A DNA stretch of 64,000 nucleotides from Janthinobacterium lividum (GTDB lineage Bacteria; Pseudomonadota; Gammaproteobacteria; Burkholderiales; Burkholderiaceae_D): positions 1,426,001 to 1,490,000 of the forward strand of contig NZ_CP139976.1 of NCBI RefSeq assembly GCF_034424625.1. The letters are read 5' to 3'. The position numbers were made by a program, and so were the translations under genes. The notes under the pieces are model-generated. The model was not told the DNA's origin, did not search any database, and saw only the letters and a program-made list of their open reading frames with translations. Below, piece by piece: positions 48,144-60,728 of this stretch (position 1 is the first letter of the stretch; every line of letters starts with the position of its first letter).

Positions 48144-50211
48144 TCCGAACACACCCGAGACAGTAACCGCCAGCGACGAAGCCATCGTTGCCAAGCCCAA
48201 GCGCCGCACCAAGGCCCAGATCGAAGCCGATACGGCTGCTGCTGCAGTTGCCGGCGATGCCGCCGCTGCCAAGCCGAAGCGCCGCACGAAAGCCGACGTG
48301 GCTGCCGACGCGCCCGTTGCCGCTGCTGCGGTAGAAGAAGCTGCGCCTGTCGTCAAGAAAACCCGCGCCAAGCCAGCCCTGAAGGCCGTGGCCGCCGCCG
48401 CCGAAGCGGCTGCCGAAGCCGTCGCCGCACCTGCGCCGCGTCCACCGCGCGCCCGCGCCGCCGCCAAGGCCGCTGCCGCCATCGCTGAAACGGCGCCGGA
48501 AGCCGTCGCCGACAAGCCGGCCGAAGCACGCCCGACCCGCGGTCCGCGCCAGATGCGTGGCGTGCAGGCGGAACGCGCGCTGCGCCAGCCGCCGCGCGCG
48601 GAAGCGCCGCAGGCAGCCGATGCCGTTGCCGCAGCGCCTGCCGCGGAGCAAGCTGCCGCGCCTGTCGCCGACGTGTTCGATGCCGAAGGCAATCTCGTGT
48701 CCGGCCCGCGCCTGCCGCGCGGTCCGCGCAACGACGTGCCGGGCGCTGGCAAGAATGCCGGCAAGAGCCGCAAGAAGGGCAAGGGCCGCCAGGCTGCGCC
48801 AGGCAAGCTCAGCGACGCTGACGCCGTGTTCTCGTTTGTCACCTCCGACGCTTTCGACAGCGAAGAGGGCGGCACGGGCCGCGTGCAGAAAGCGGCCGTG
48901 CGCCGCGACCTGACGTCCGACGACGACGCGCCGAAGCTGCACAAGGTGCTGGCCGAAGCCGGCCTCGGTTCGCGCCGCGACATGGAAGACCTGATCATTT
49001 CGGGCCGCGTGTCCGTGAATGGCGAGCCGGCCCACATCGGCCAGCGCATCCTGCCGAGCGACCACGTGCGCATCAACGGCAAGTTGATCCAGCGCCGCGT
49101 CAGCAAGAAGCCGCCACGCGTATTGGTCTACCACAAGCCGGCCGGCGAAATCGTCAGCCACAACGACCCGGACGGCCGTCCATCCGTGTTCGACCGCCTG
49201 CCGACCATGAAAGCTGGCAAGTGGCTGGCCGTTGGCCGCCTCGACTTCAACACGGAAGGCTTGCTGCTGTTTACCACGTCCGGTGACCTGGCCAACCGCC
49301 TGATGCACCCGCGCTACGGCATCGACCGCGAGTACGCCGTGCGTACCCTGGGCGAGCTGGAAGAGGGCATGCGCCAGAAACTGCTGGCCGGCGTCGAGCT
49401 GGAAGACGGCCTGGCGCAGTTCTCGAAGATCGCCGATGGCGGCGGCGAAGGCATCAACAAGTGGTACCGCGTGGTGATCGGCGAAGGCCGTAACCGCGAA
49501 GTGCGCCGCATGTTCGAAGCGATCGGCCTGACCGTTTCGCGCCTGATCCGTACCCGCTACGGCGCCATGACCCTGCCGAGCGGCCTGAAACGCGGCCGCT
49601 GGGAAGAGATGGATGAAAACACCGTGCGCGACCTGCTGACCGCCTACGGCATCGAAAAGAAAATGCCTGCATCGGGCGACCCTCGTGCCGCTGGCGCCGC
49701 CAAGGGCCGCGAAGCGCGCAAGGCCAGCCGTGATGACGAGCCGAATGGCAACCGCATCGATGTGAGCAACCGCAACGCCGATCCTTTCCCGGTAGCGCCG
49801 CGCCGTGGCCAGCCGCAAGGCCAGTTTGCCCGTCCGCAAGGCCAGGGTCGCCCAGGCGGCGCCGGCCGACCAGGCGAAGCGCGTGGTCCTGGTCGCGGCC
49901 AGCCGCAAGGTCCGTTCCAGGGCGGCCAGCCCCGCTCGTCGGCATCGTTCGAAGGTTCGCCGCAAGGCCAGGGTCGTCCGCCGCGTGCGGCAGGCCAGGG
50001 CCGTCCGGCCGGTGGTGGCGAAGGCCGCGCGCCGCAGCGCGGTCCGCGCCAGCCCGATCCGCTGCAAACGGCATTCGGCTTCGCCAACACGGGTCCGCGC
50101 CGCAATACGGGCGGTGGTGCCGGTGGGCAAGCGCGTTCCGGTGGCCAGCCGCGTGGCGGCATGGACCGTGGCGGCATGGATGGCATGCCGCGCCGCCGCA
50201 GCAAAGGTTAA
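48136..50211 (+). CDS. rluB: 23S rRNA pseudouridine synthase RluB with long disordered tails
   Basis: A 691-residue protein, more than twice the 291 residues of E. coli RluB, which makes pseudouridine 2605 in 23S rRNA. Residues 1-~265 are Ala/Lys/Arg-rich and low in complexity (repeats like [14 protein letters not shown] and [14 protein letters not shown]). The S4 domain starts near [21 protein letters not shown], and the catalytic Asp lies in [14 protein letters not shown]. From about residue 520 a Gly/Arg/Gln/Pro-rich tail (repeated [16 protein letters not shown]) runs to the stop. The ATG at 48136 overlaps scpB. The tails probably bind RNA; this is inferred from composition. Confidence 0.93.
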   Translation: MNNPNTPETVTASDEAIVAKPKRRTKAQIEADTAAAAVAGDAAAAKPKRRTKADVAADAPVAAAAVEEAAPVVKKTRAKPALKAVAAAAEAAAEAVAAPAPRPPRARAAAKAAAAIAETAPEAVADKPAEARPTRGPRQMRGVQAERALRQPPRAEAPQAADAVAAAPAAEQAAAPVADVFDAEGNLVSGPRLPRGPRNDVPGAGKNAGKSRKKGKGRQAAPGKLSDADAVFSFVTSDAFDSEEGGTGRVQKAAVRRDLTSDDDAPKLHKVLAEAGLGSRRDMEDLIISGRVSVNGEPAHIGQRILPSDHVRINGKLIQRRVSKKPPRVLVYHKPAGEIVSHNDPDGRPSVFDRLPTMKAGKWLAVGRLDFNTEGLLLFTTSGDLANRLMHPRYGIDREYAVRTLGELEEGMRQKLLAGVELEDGLAQFSKIADGGGEGINKWYRVVIGEGRNREVRRMFEAIGLTVSRLIRTRYGAMTLPSGLKRGRWEEMDENTVRDLLTAYGIEKKMPASGDPRAAGAAKGREARKASRDDEPNGNRIDVSNRNADPFPVAPRRGQPQGQFARPQGQGRPGGAGRPGEARGPGRGQPQGPFQGGQPRSSASFEGSPQGQGRPPRAAGQGRPAGGGEGRAPQRGPRQPDPLQTAFGFANTGPRRNTGGGAGGQARSGGQPRGGMDRGGMDGMPRRRSKG

Positions 50212-50230
50212 TCGGGAAGAGTTTCTTCTT

Positions 50231-50265
50231 GCGCGCCCGCTGATCTGCCGCGGGTGCGCGCTCTT
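50231..50265 (+). terminator. Probable terminator after rluB
   Basis: Stem GCGCG-CCCGC / GCGGG-(TG)-CGCGC (50231-50240 with 50250-50261) has a 2-nt bulge and a 9-nt loop. The following CTCTTGT is only moderately T-rich, so termination may be partial. Confidence 0.55.
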
Positions 50266-50303
50266 GTAACTGTTGTAAGCCGGGCCGCTCCTTGCGTGCG
50301 GCA

Positions 50304-50332
50304 TTGCGGCGAAGTTAATAAGAGGTTATAAT
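50304..50332 (+). promoter_or_regulatory. Predicted sigma-70 promoter of the rimP-nusA-infB operon
   Basis: TTGCGG (50304-50309) and a perfect TATAAT (50327-50332) are separated by 17 bp. Transcription would begin near 50339, leaving a leader of about 215 nt before rimP. Confidence 0.75.
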
Positions 50333-50407
50333 CTGCAGCCTAATAAAAGTTCTCCGCAGGGTTGTTTGGTGGGGAGTGCTTTCATCTGGTTGGGAAAATA
50401 CAAGAAG

Positions 50408-50432
50408 ATGGGCAGATGCCCATTTTTTTTTT
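50408..50432 (+). terminator. Intrinsic terminator in the rimP-nusA leader (attenuator candidate)
   Basis: A perfect 6-bp stem ATGGGC/GCCCAT (50408-50413, 50418-50423) with an AGAT loop is followed by ten T. It sits about 70 nt after the predicted start of transcription and 124 bp before rimP. A second hairpin, ATGGCTCC/GGGGCCAT with a GCAA tetraloop, follows at 50448-50467. The placement suggests controlled read-through of this leader. Confidence 0.8.
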
Positions 50433-50555
50433 GTTGAACCGTTTGTAATGGCTCCGCAAGGGGCCATATATGACTTGAATGCGTGTTTTTGCATGTTGTC
50501 GGCGCTCAATGCGGCGCTCTCATGCTGAAAACGGGCCTTATTTCTGGAGAATTTC

Positions 50556-52606
<2,051 letters not shown>

Positions 52607-52652
52607 TTTGAGTATCTTTATCATCTCCGCGACACATAGAAAAGAGGACTGA

Positions 52653-55511
52653 ATGGCGAGTAACAACGTAGCCCAATTTGCCACCGAACTGAAGATGCCT
52701 GCAGATTTGCTGCTGACGCAGCTGCGTTCTGCCGGCGTCGAGAAAAGTTCGACGTCAGATCCATTGTCGAAAGATGATAAGGACAAGCTTTTGGATCATC
52801 TGCGCCGCACACACGGCGCAGCGGCTGACACAGAAAAGAAAAAAATCACCGTGACCCGCAAGGAAACGACTGAAATCAAGCAAGCTGACGCAACCGGCAA
52901 ATCGCGCACCATCCAGGTGGAAGTGCGCAAGAAACGCACTTTCGTCCAGCGTGACGAAGCTGCGCCGGTCGCAGCAGAACCGGTCGCGCCTGCCGCACCG
53001 GTGATCGATCCAGCCGACGTGGCGCGCCGTGAAGAAGAAGCCCGTAAACAGGCTGAACTGATCGCCCGCCAGGAAGCCGATCTGCGCGAAAAGCAAGAAC
53101 GTCTGGCCAAGCTCGACGCGGAAAAAGAAGCCCAGGCGAAAGCCACGCAACAGGCTGAACTGGCTGCGAAGAAAGAAGCTGAAGCGGAAGCGAAGAAAGC
53201 CGCTGCCAAGGCTGCTGCCGCGCCTGCCGCCAGCGCTGCTGCGCCTGTCGTTGACGACGCCGCCGCCGAAGCGAAAAAAGCTGCTGCTGCTGAAGAAGCG
53301 AAGAAGAAAGCGGCTGCCGCTGCTGTTGCCGCCAAGGAAGCCGCTGACAAAGCGGAAGCCACCGAGCGTGCACGCAAGGCCGTTGCCGACGAAGTTGCCC
53401 AGATCAAGGCCATGATGAACGCGCCACGCCGCGCCATCAAGGCACCTGAACCCGTACCGGTTCCGGTCAAGCCGAAGGCGCCGGAAGGCACCCTGCACAA
53501 GCCTGCTGACAAGAAACCTGGCGACAAGCCGGGCGACAAGAAGCCTGCTGTTGCAGACAAGAAATCCATCAAGTCGGCCAATGTGTCGTCCACCTGGTCC
53601 GATGACGCGAAAAAACGCGGCACCACCGGTGGTCCCAAGCCACGCGGCAATAGCGGCCCAGGCGGCCGTGACAGCTGGCGCGGTGGCGCGAAGGGCCGTC
53701 GCCCGACGCACCATGACGACCGTGAATCGAACTTCCAGGCTCCTACGGAAGCCGTCGTCAAAGACGTGCACGTACCGGAAACGATCACCGTGGCCGAACT
53801 GGCGCACAAAATGTCCGTCAAGGCATCCGAAGTCATCAAGCATTTGATGAAATTGGGCCAGATGTGCACGATCAACCAGGTGCTGGACCAGGAAACCGCC
53901 ATGATTCTGGTGGAAGAAATGGGCCACAAGGCGTTCGCCGCCGAACTGGACGATCCGGAAGCGCTGCTGGCCGATGTGGGCGAACACGCGCACTTCGAAA
54001 CCAAGCCACGCGCACCGGTGGTCACCGTCATGGGTCACGTCGACCATGGCAAGACCTCGCTGCTGGACTATATTCGTCGCGCCAAGGTTGCCTCCGGCGA
54101 AGCGGGCGGGATTACGCAGCATATCGGCGCTTACCACGTCGATACGCCACGCGGCATGATCACCTTCCTCGACACCCCGGGCCACGAAGCGTTTACCGCC
54201 ATGCGTGCCCGTGGCGCCAAGGCAACCGACATCGTGATTCTGGTGGTTGCCGCCGACGATGGCGTGATGCCGCAAACGAAAGAAGCGATTGCCCATGCGA
54301 AAGCAGCCGGCGTACCGCTGGTCGTGGCGATCAACAAGGTCGACAAACCGGGCGGCAACGTGGATCGCGTGACGCAGGAACTGGTCGCAGAACAAGTCGT
54401 GCCGGAAGAATACGGTGGCGAGTCGCCATTCGTGCCGGTTTCGGCCAAAACGGGTCAAGGTATCGACGACCTGCTGGAACAAGTGCTGTTGCAAGCCGAA
54501 GTGCTGGAACTGACGGCACCGGTCGATGCGCCTGCACGCGGCCTGGTAGTCGAGGCACGTCTGGACAAGGGCCGTGGTCCTGTCGCGACGATCCTGGTGC
54601 AGTCCGGTACCTTGAAGCGCGGCGACGTGATTCTGGCGGGCTCTTCGTATGGCCGTGTTCGCGCCATGCTGGACGAGAACGGCAAGTCCATCGCTGAAGC
54701 GGGTCCTTCGATTCCGGTCGAAATCCAGGGTTTGACGGAAGTGCCGGTTGCCGGTGAAGAAGTCGTCGTCATGGCTGACGAGCGCAAGGCCCGTGAAATC
54801 GGTCTGTTCCGTCAAGGTAAGTTCCGCGACGTGAAACTGGCCAAGCAGCAAGCTGCGAAACTGGAAAACATGTTCGACCAGATGGCCGAAGGCGAAGTGA
54901 AAAACTTGCCGTTGATCATCAAAACCGACGTGCAAGGTTCGCAAGAAGCGCTGGTTGGTTCGCTGCAGAAACTGTCGACCTCCGAAGTGCGCGTACAAGT
55001 CGTTCACGCAGCCGTCGGCGGCATCACGGAATCGGACGTCAACCTGGCAGTGGCCTCGAAAGCGGTCATCATCGGCTTTAACGCCCGTGCTGATGCCCAG
55101 GCACGCAAGCTGGCCGAGTCGAATGGCGTGGACATTCGCTACTACAACATTATTTACGATGCGATCGACGAGATCAAATCGGCGTTGTCGGGCATGTTGG
55201 CACCAGAGAAACGCGAAACCGTCATCGGCCAGGTCGAGATCCGCCAGGTTATCCTGGTCTCGAAAGTGGGCGCGATTGCCGGTTGCCTGGTCACCGATGG
55301 CGTGGTCAAGCGTGCTTCTTCCGTCCGCCTGTTGCGCAACAACATCGTGGTGTGGAGTGGCGAGATCGACTCCCTGAAACGCTTCAAGGACGATGCGAAA
55401 GAAGTTCGCGCCGGTCTGGAGTGCGGCCTGTCGCTGAAGAACTACAACGACATTCAGGTTGGCGACACGCTGGAAGTGTTCGAAGTCCAGGAAATCGCTC
55501 GTACCCTGTAA
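52653..55511 (+). CDS. infB: Translation initiation factor IF-2
   Basis: A 952-residue GTPase that delivers fMet-tRNA to the ribosome. N-terminal IF2_N domain ([21 protein letters not shown]). Residues ~90-360 are an Ala/Lys/Glu-rich low-complexity linker with [17 protein letters not shown] repeats. A second IF2_N-like segment ([23 protein letters not shown], in part) precedes the GTPase domain with G1 GHVDHGKT, G3 DTPGHEAF and G4 NKVD. Domains II-IV end ...[17 protein letters not shown] precedes the ATG. Confidence 0.97.
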   Translation: MASNNVAQFATELKMPADLLLTQLRSAGVEKSSTSDPLSKDDKDKLLDHLRRTHGAAADTEKKKITVTRKETTEIKQADATGKSRTIQVEVRKKRTFVQRDEAAPVAAEPVAPAAPVIDPADVARREEEARKQAELIARQEADLREKQERLAKLDAEKEAQAKATQQAELAAKKEAEAEAKKAAAKAAAAPAASAAAPVVDDAAAEAKKAAAAEEAKKKAAAAAVAAKEAADKAEATERARKAVADEVAQIKAMMNAPRRAIKAPEPVPVPVKPKAPEGTLHKPADKKPGDKPGDKKPAVADKKSIKSANVSSTWSDDAKKRGTTGGPKPRGNSGPGGRDSWRGGAKGRRPTHHDDRESNFQAPTEAVVKDVHVPETITVAELAHKMSVKASEVIKHLMKLGQMCTINQVLDQETAMILVEEMGHKAFAAELDDPEALLADVGEHAHFETKPRAPVVTVMGHVDHGKTSLLDYIRRAKVASGEAGGITQHIGAYHVDTPRGMITFLDTPGHEAFTAMRARGAKATDIVILVVAADDGVMPQTKEAIAHAKAAGVPLVVAINKVDKPGGNVDRVTQELVAEQVVPEEYGGESPFVPVSAKTGQGIDDLLEQVLLQAEVLELTAPVDAPARGLVVEARLDKGRGPVATILVQSGTLKRGDVILAGSSYGRVRAMLDENGKSIAEAGPSIPVEIQGLTEVPVAGEEVVVMADERKAREIGLFRQGKFRDVKLAKQQAAKLENMFDQMAEGEVKNLPLIIKTDVQGSQEALVGSLQKLSTSEVRVQVVHAAVGGITESDVNLAVASKAVIIGFNARADAQARKLAESNGVDIRYYNIIYDAIDEIKSALSGMLAPEKRETVIGQVEIRQVILVSKVGAIAGCLVTDGVVKRASSVRLLRNNIVVWSGEIDSLKRFKDDAKEVRAGLECGLSLKNYNDIQVGDTLEVFEVQEIARTL

Positions 55512-55525
55512 TCACAGAAGTAATG

Positions 55526-55599
55526 GCGCGGACATATCGTTGTCCGCGCAAACACGTGGGGCGCATTGGTCAACGGGCAACCGTTTGACCCATGCGCCC
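55526..55599 (+). promoter_or_regulatory. Two strong hairpins between infB and rbfA
   Basis: Hairpin 1: a perfect 8-bp stem GCGCGGAC/GTCCGCGC (55526-55533, 55542-55549). Hairpin 2: a 17-bp interrupted stem (55559-55599), with GGGCGCAT/ATGCGCCC, GGTCAA/TTGACC and CGG/CCG closing on a GCAA tetraloop. Neither has a T-tract, so they look like processing or stability elements, or a partial stop, rather than simple terminators. Confidence 0.6.
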
Positions 55600-55626
55600 T
55601 GCGGCACTTAGGACAGCATAATAATC

Positions 55627-56049
55627 ATGGCTAAACATAGCAAAACCATGCCAGCGCGCGGCTTGCGCGTGGCCGACCAGATCCAGCGCGATCTGGCTGA
55701 AATCGTCGCCTACGAATTGAAGGATCCCCGCGTCGGCACGATGATCACCATCACCGAAGTGCAGATCACGCCCGATTACGCGCACGCCAAGGTGTTTTTC
55801 ACGATGTTGAAAGACAGCAAGGAAGCCATCAAGAACACCACCGAAGGCCTGATGGCCGCGTCCGGCTTCATCCGTGGCTTGCTGGGCAAGCGCCTGCACA
55901 TCCACACCCTGCCGATGCTGCATTTCGTGCACGACAGCTCGACCTCGCGCGGCATGGAAATGTCCTTGCTGATCGACAAGGCCAACGCCACGCGCGCGGC
56001 CGACGCCGAGCCGGACGCAAAACCTGAGACGGACGAGCATGGCGGGTAG
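55627..56049 (+). CDS. rbfA: Ribosome-binding factor A
   Basis: A 140-residue KH-like protein that binds the 16S rRNA 5' helix during 30S maturation. Motifs: [26 protein letters not shown] (in part), [22 protein letters not shown], and the C-terminal [15 protein letters not shown] [22 protein letters not shown] short acidic tail follows. Its stop overlaps truB by 11 bp, so the two are translationally coupled. It belongs to the conserved nusA-infB-rbfA-truB order. Confidence 0.95.
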   Translation: MAKHSKTMPARGLRVADQIQRDLAEIVAYELKDPRVGTMITITEVQITPDYAHAKVFFTMLKDSKEAIKNTTEGLMAASGFIRGLLGKRLHIHTLPMLHFVHDSSTSRGMEMSLLIDKANATRAADAEPDAKPETDEHGG

Positions 56050-56974
56050 TAAGCGGCCGCCCGGTATCAAGCGGGTGCGCGACCTGGTCGATGGTGTCTT
56101 GCTGTTGGATAAGCCTGTCGGCTGGTCCAGCAACGACGCCCTGATCAAGGCCAAGCGCGTCTTGAACGCGAAAAAAGCGGGCCATACGGGCACGCTGGAT
56201 CCGTTCGCCACGGGTTTGCTGCCGCTGTGCTTTGGCGAAGCGACCAAGTTCTCGCAGGACTTGCTGGAAGCCGATAAAACCTACGAAACCCTGGTGCACC
56301 TGGGGCAGACGACGGATACGGGCGACACGGAAGGCGAAGTGCTGGAAACGCGCGACGTCAACGTCACCGACGAGCAGATCGAAGCCGTGCTGGCGCAGTT
56401 CCGCGGGCCTATCCTGCAGACGCCGCCCATGTACTCGGCCTTGAAAAGGGACGGCAAGCCCCTATATGAGTATGCAAGGGCAGGCATCACCCTGGAGCGC
56501 GAAGCGCGCCCGGTGACCATCCACAAGCTCGAGTTCCTCGGCTATGACGCCCCGTTCCTGAAATTGTCCGTGATGTGCAGCAAAGGCACGTATATCCGCG
56601 TGCTGGGCGAAGACATCGGCCATGCCCTCGGTTGCGGCGGCCATCTGAACGCCTTGCGCCGCACGCAGGTGGGCAGCCTGACGTTGGACGGCGTCGTTAC
56701 GCTCGACGAATTGACGGCGCATGCCGAACCGCTGAGCCTGCTGGCGCCCGTCGATGCCTTGCTGTCGAGTTTCCCCGCCGTCCAGCTGACGGAAGAATTG
56801 GCCAAGCGTTTCCTGCATGGCCAGCGCATCGCGCTGGGCAAGGAAGATGTCGCCGTGCCGGCCGAACCGGGCCGTGTGCGCGTGTATCACGACAGCAAGT
56901 TGCTGGGCACGGGCCAGTTGCAGGAGTACAGCATCCTGGCGCCGGAGCGTCTGATCGCCACCGCGCATCAGTGA
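56039..56974 (+). CDS. truB: tRNA pseudouridine(55) synthase
   Basis: A 311-residue enzyme that makes pseudouridine 55 in the T-loop of tRNAs. N-terminal motif [19 protein letters not shown] (about 18-36), catalytic Asp in [20 protein letters not shown], and [26 protein letters not shown] (in part). The C-terminal PUA-like part (from about 245) is present. The stop at 56972-56974 is directly followed by a palindromic repeat. Confidence 0.96.
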   Translation: MAGSKRPPGIKRVRDLVDGVLLLDKPVGWSSNDALIKAKRVLNAKKAGHTGTLDPFATGLLPLCFGEATKFSQDLLEADKTYETLVHLGQTTDTGDTEGEVLETRDVNVTDEQIEAVLAQFRGPILQTPPMYSALKRDGKPLYEYARAGITLEREARPVTIHKLEFLGYDAPFLKLSVMCSKGTYIRVLGEDIGHALGCGGHLNALRRTQVGSLTLDGVVTLDELTAHAEPLSLLAPVDALLSSFPAVQLTEELAKRFLHGQRIALGKEDVAVPAEPGRVRVYHDSKLLGTGQLQEYSILAPERLIATAHQ

Positions 56975-57092
56975 ACACCTGACCAAACCTACTGCGCGTC
57001 GTGATTTGCAGCCTGCGATGCTCACTGTGCATGCGCACAGCTGCGCTTCTTAGCCACAACTCACTTCCGCTCGCTACGGTTTTGTCAGGTGT
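56975..57092. repeat. Dispersed palindromic repeat, copy 4
   Basis: A 118-bp element starting at the first base after the truB stop. Its 15-bp ends (56975-56989 and 57078-57092) pair at 14 of 15 positions. The central hairpin is CTGTGC-ATGC-GCACAG. It shares TACTGCGCGTCG, GCCTGCGATGCTCACTGTGC and CCGCTCGCTACG with copies 1 and 3. The inner TTTGC-GGCC pairing is lost here (left arm GCAGCC, right arm TAGCCA). Confidence 0.87.
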
Positions 57093-57316
57093 CGTTAAGT
57101 CATAAGTAAGTCATGGTCAAGTCATATTGATCAGCGACACTGCTAACCCGGTGTCGCATTTTTAAACAAATCGTCCCCGACTGCGGGAGCCGCCAGCATT
57201 TTTAGATAGCGTTGCAACGCAACATGCTATACTACGCGGTTCCGGAAATAGATTAGCATTCGGGTATCTCGTACACCTTGTACGCACTCCGCAGTTTTTC
57301 AGTAACTACTACGACC
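57093..57316. other. Intergenic region before typA
   Basis: After the repeat, this stretch holds the terminator at 57134-57163 and probably the typA promoter. A TATACT hexamer at 57228-57233 could be a -10 box, but no matching -35 hexamer lies at the right distance. No gene is supported. Confidence 0.45.
57134..57163 (+). terminator. Intrinsic terminator after truB
   Basis: A perfect 7-bp stem GCGACAC/GTGTCGC (57134-57140, 57151-57157) with a 10-nt loop is followed by ATTTTT. It lies downstream of repeat copy 4 and probably ends the rimP-truB operon. Confidence 0.82.
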
Positions 57317-59149
57317 ATGTCAAATACAAAACGCGCAATTCGTAATATCGCCATTATCGCCCACGTTGACCACGGCAAAACCACGCTGGTGGATCAGCTG
57401 CTGCGCCAGTCCGGCACCTTCCGTGAAAACCAAGCGGTCGACACCCGAGTCATGGACTCGAACGACCTGGAAAAGGAGCGCGGCATTACGATTCTGTCGA
57501 AGAACTGCGCCGTTGAGTACGAAGGCACCCACATCAACATCGTCGACACCCCAGGCCACGCCGACTTCGGCGGCGAAGTGGAACGTGTTCTGTCGATGGT
57601 GGACTCGGTTCTGCTGCTGATCGATGCACAAGAAGGCCCGATGCCGCAAACCCGTTTCGTCACGCGCAAGGCGCTGGCACTGGGTCTGAAGCCTATCGTT
57701 ATCGTCAACAAGATCGACCGTCCAGGCGCACGTCCGGACTGGGCCATCAACCAGACGTTCGAACTGTTCGACAAGCTGGGCGCTACCGACGAACAACTGG
57801 ACTTCCCTATCATTTACGCTTCGGGCCTGAACGGCTATGCCGGCCTGACCGAAGACGTGCGCGGCGGCGACATGAAGCCGATGTTTGACGCCATCCTGGA
57901 ACACGTTCCAGTACGCGACGACAATCCTGAAGGCCCGCTGCAAATGCAGATCACCTCGCTGGACTACTCGTCGTACGTCGGCAAGATCGGCATTGGCCGC
58001 GTCAACCGCGGTACCGTCAAGGTCGGCCAGGACGTGCTGGTCATCAATGGCCCAGGCGCCACGCCAATCAAAGGCCGCATCAACCAGGTGCTGAACTTCA
58101 AGGGCCTGGAGCGCGTGCTGGTGGACGAAGCCGTCGCCGGCGACATCTGCCTGATCAACGGTATCGACGAAATCGGCATCGGTTCGACCCTGTGCGCAGT
58201 GGATACTCCAGAAGCGCTGCCTATGCTGACCGTCGACGAGCCGACCCTGACCATGAACTTCATGGTCAACAACTCGCCACTGGCTGGCCGCGAAGGCAAG
58301 TTTGTTACCTCGCGTCAACTGCGTGACCGTCTGGAAAAAGAATTGAAAGCCAACGTTGCTCTGCGCGTGGCACCAACCGACGACGACACGATCTTTGAAG
58401 TATCGGGCCGCGGCGAGCTGCACCTGACGATTCTGATCGAAAACATGCGTCGCGAAGGCTTCGAGCTGGCCGTTTCGCGTCCACGCGTGGTCTTCAAAAT
58501 GGTCGATGGCGTGCGCCACGAGCCGTTTGAAAACCTGTCGGTTGACGTGGAAGAAGTCAACCAGGGCGGCGTCATGGAAGAACTGGGCCGTCGTCGTGGC
58601 GACCTGCAAAACATGGAATCGGATGGCAAGGGCCGCGTGCGTCTCGAGTACCTGATCCCTGCGCGTGGCCTGATCGGCTTCCAGGGCGAATTCATGACCC
58701 TGACCCGCGGCACCGGCCTGATGAGCCACGTATTCCATGAATACGCGCCAGTCGACAACACCCGTGGCGAAATGGCTGGCCGTCGTAACGGCGTGCTGAT
58801 CTCGCAAGATGACGGCGCTGCTGTTGCCTACGCTATCTGGAAACTGCAAGACCGCGGCCGCATGTTCGTGTCGCACAATGACCCAGTCTACGAAGGCATG
58901 GTCATCGGTATCCACTCGCGCGACAACGACCTGGTCGTCAACCCGATCAAGGGCAAGCAGCTGACCAACGTGCGTTCGTCGGGTACCGACGAAGCGGTGC
59001 GCCTGGTACCACCAATTCAGATGTCGCTGGAATACGCAGTCGAATTCATCGAGGACGACGAACTGGTGGAAATCACGCCTAAATCGATCCGTCTGCGCAA
59101 GCGCTTCCTGAAAGAGCACGAGCGTAAAAAAGCGTCGCGTGATTCGTAA
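57317..59149 (+). CDS. typA: Ribosome-associated GTPase TypA/BipA
   Basis: A 610-residue translational GTPase that binds the ribosome and aids 50S assembly and stress or cold adaptation. The ATG at 57317 gives [21 protein letters not shown]1 is [10 protein letters not shown]3 [12 protein letters not shown]4 NKIDR. EF-G-like domains III and V follow, with [20 protein letters not shown] and the C-terminal TypA-specific domain with [15 protein letters not shown]. Length normal for the family. An upstream in-frame start would add 13 residues without the family N-terminus. Confidence 0.96.
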   Translation: MSNTKRAIRNIAIIAHVDHGKTTLVDQLLRQSGTFRENQAVDTRVMDSNDLEKERGITILSKNCAVEYEGTHINIVDTPGHADFGGEVERVLSMVDSVLLLIDAQEGPMPQTRFVTRKALALGLKPIVIVNKIDRPGARPDWAINQTFELFDKLGATDEQLDFPIIYASGLNGYAGLTEDVRGGDMKPMFDAILEHVPVRDDNPEGPLQMQITSLDYSSYVGKIGIGRVNRGTVKVGQDVLVINGPGATPIKGRINQVLNFKGLERVLVDEAVAGDICLINGIDEIGIGSTLCAVDTPEALPMLTVDEPTLTMNFMVNNSPLAGREGKFVTSRQLRDRLEKELKANVALRVAPTDDDTIFEVSGRGELHLTILIENMRREGFELAVSRPRVVFKMVDGVRHEPFENLSVDVEEVNQGGVMEELGRRRGDLQNMESDGKGRVRLEYLIPARGLIGFQGEFMTLTRGTGLMSHVFHEYAPVDNTRGEMAGRRNGVLISQDDGAAVAYAIWKLQDRGRMFVSHNDPVYEGMVIGIHSRDNDLVVNPIKGKQLTNVRSSGTDEAVRLVPPIQMSLEYAVEFIEDDELVEITPKSIRLRKRFLKEHERKKASRDS

Positions 59150-59160
59150 TCTGTTGTAGA

Positions 59161-59232
59161 GCATGGCCTGCGGGCCATGCCGCTCCCGGCCCGCTGCGCC
59201 GCGTCACCATCACTGGTGAGGCGCGCAGCGGG
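59161..59232 (+). terminator. Double hairpin after typA
   Basis: Hairpin 1 is a perfect 8-bp stem GCATGGCC/GGCCATGC with a TGCG loop (59161-59180). Hairpin 2 pairs CCCGCTGCGC with GCGCAGCGGG (59190-59199, 59223-59232) and TCACCA with TGGTGA inside. Only TTTGTC follows, so termination may be partial and dusA may be read through. Confidence 0.6.
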
Positions 59233-59268
59233 TTTGTCATTTGCAGCTCCTGTTTTTTTGTAGACACC

Positions 59269-60264
59269 ATGACTTCCTCTTCTTTGCCTTCCCGCCGCCT
59301 GTCCGTTGCCCCGATGATGGACTGGACCGACCGCCATTGCCGCAAGTTCCACCGCGAAATCACGCGCCACACCTGGCTCTACACCGAGATGGTGACGACG
59401 GGCGCGCTGGTATACGGCGACGTGGAGCGCCATTTGCGCTTCAACGAGGAAGAGCATCCGGTGGCGCTGCAGCTGGGCGGCAGCGATCCAAAGGACCTGG
59501 CCACCAGCGCCATGCTGGGCCAGCAGTGGGGCTACGACGAAGTCAATCTGAACTGCGGCTGCCCGTCCGAGCGCGTGCAAAAGGGCGCGTTTGGCGCTTG
59601 CCTGATGGCCGAGCCGCAACTGGTGGCCGACTGCGTGAAAGCCATGCGCGACGTGGTCGATATCGACGTCACGGTGAAACACCGCATCGGCATCGATGAC
59701 GGCGAATCGTACGACTTCGTGCGCGACTTCGTCGGCACCGTGGCCGACGCCGGCTGCAAGACGTTTATCGTGCATGCGCGCAACGCCATCCTGAAAGGCT
59801 TGAGCCCGAAGGAGAACCGCGAAGTGCCGCCCCTCAAGTATGACTATGCCTACCGCTTGAAGCGTGATTTTCCCCAGTTCGAGTTCATCATCAATGGCGG
59901 CATCAAGACCCTGGACGAGATCGACCTGCACCTGCAGCACCTGGACGGCGTCATGCTGGGGCGCGAGGCATACCACAACCCGTATGTGATGGCGCAGTTC
60001 GACCAGCGCTACTACGGCGACGACGCTCCCGTCAAAACGCGCGAGCAGGTGCTCGAGGCGATGATTCCCTATATCAGCGCGCAGCTGGAAAAAGAAGCGG
60101 GGCGCTTGAAACTGAACAGCGTCACGCGCCATATGCTGGGCCTGATGCAGAACCTGCCCGGCGCGCGCGGCTTCCGCCAGACCTTGTCGGATTCGAAGAA
60201 GCTGGCCTCGGGCGACCCGCGTTTGCTGCTGGAAGCGGCGGCGCGCTTGTCCTTGCCTGCCTGA
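59269..60264 (+). CDS. dusA: tRNA-dihydrouridine synthase A
   Basis: A 331-residue FMN enzyme that reduces uridine 20/20a in tRNA D-loops. Motifs: SVAPMMDWTDRHCRKFHR, LQLGGSDPKDLATSAML, EVNLNCGCPSERVQKGAFGACLM (in part) with the catalytic Cys, VKHRIGIDD, and FIINGGIKTLDE. This is the DusA subfamily pattern. Length matches E. coli DusA. Its stop overlaps the start of the following unknown gene (TGATG at 60262-60266), so the two are translationally coupled. Confidence 0.96.
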   Translation: MTSSSLPSRRLSVAPMMDWTDRHCRKFHREITRHTWLYTEMVTTGALVYGDVERHLRFNEEEHPVALQLGGSDPKDLATSAMLGQQWGYDEVNLNCGCPSERVQKGAFGACLMAEPQLVADCVKAMRDVVDIDVTVKHRIGIDDGESYDFVRDFVGTVADAGCKTFIVHARNAILKGLSPKENREVPPLKYDYAYRLKRDFPQFEFIINGGIKTLDEIDLHLQHLDGVMLGREAYHNPYVMAQFDQRYYGDDAPVKTREQVLEAMIPYISAQLEKEAGRLKLNSVTRHMLGLMQNLPGARGFRQTLSDSKKLASGDPRLLLEAAARLSLPA

Positions 60265-60728
60265 TGCGCGGCGACTGCCACGCCCATGCACAGCAGTTGC
60301 ATGGCTACCTGCAAGCCGTCACCGCGCTGAAGGATGATGGCAGTCTGTTTCTTTGCGAGTATCTGGGGCCCATCGCGCCGCAGGCGTCGCTTGACGCGCT
60401 GTGCCGCACGCTGAAGCTGCCGCCGGACGGCATGCGCCTGCAGCCGATCGAAAGCATGGTATGCAGCGGTGCCTTGTGCACGCCGCGCCAGTGGCTGCTC
60501 GAGCGCTTGCTCCCGACGAACGAGGCCGACCGCGAGCCGCTCGACGCCCGTTTATATGATGGTTTCGAGGGCGAACTGGCCGAACTGCTGGGCAGCGAGC
60601 CGTACTGGTATCAATTGGTATCATCGGGCCAGGGCATCGTGGCTGGTCGCTTGGGTGCCATCTGGAGCATCTTTGTCTTCGGCACGGACAGCCACGCCTA
60701 TATGATGTATTGCAGCTGGGACCGCTGA
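60264..60728 (+). CDS. Unknown protein coupled to dusA
   Basis: A 154-residue protein that I do not recognise. Its ATG overlaps the dusA stop by one base, so it is translated from the same message. The sequence is soluble-looking, with no signal peptide or membrane segment, and has a cluster of Trp/Tyr/aromatic residues near the end (SEPYWYQLV, GAIWSIFVFGTDSHAYMMYCSWDR). Five Cys are scattered. The composition and coupling make it a real gene; a role in RNA modification is only a guess from the neighbour. Confidence 0.7.
   Translation: MRGDCHAHAQQLHGYLQAVTALKDDGSLFLCEYLGPIAPQASLDALCRTLKLPPDGMRLQPIESMVCSGALCTPRQWLLERLLPTNEADREPLDARLYDGFEGELAELLGSEPYWYQLVSSGQGIVAGRLGAIWSIFVFGTDSHAYMMYCSWDR

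Noticed and set aside
48136..50211. Low-complexity repeats in rluB (and infB) as evidence of a DNA repeat array or CRISPR
   Set aside because: The repeats are codon-level Ala/Lys or Gly/Gln/Arg coding repeats inside intact frames, not spaced identical DNA units.
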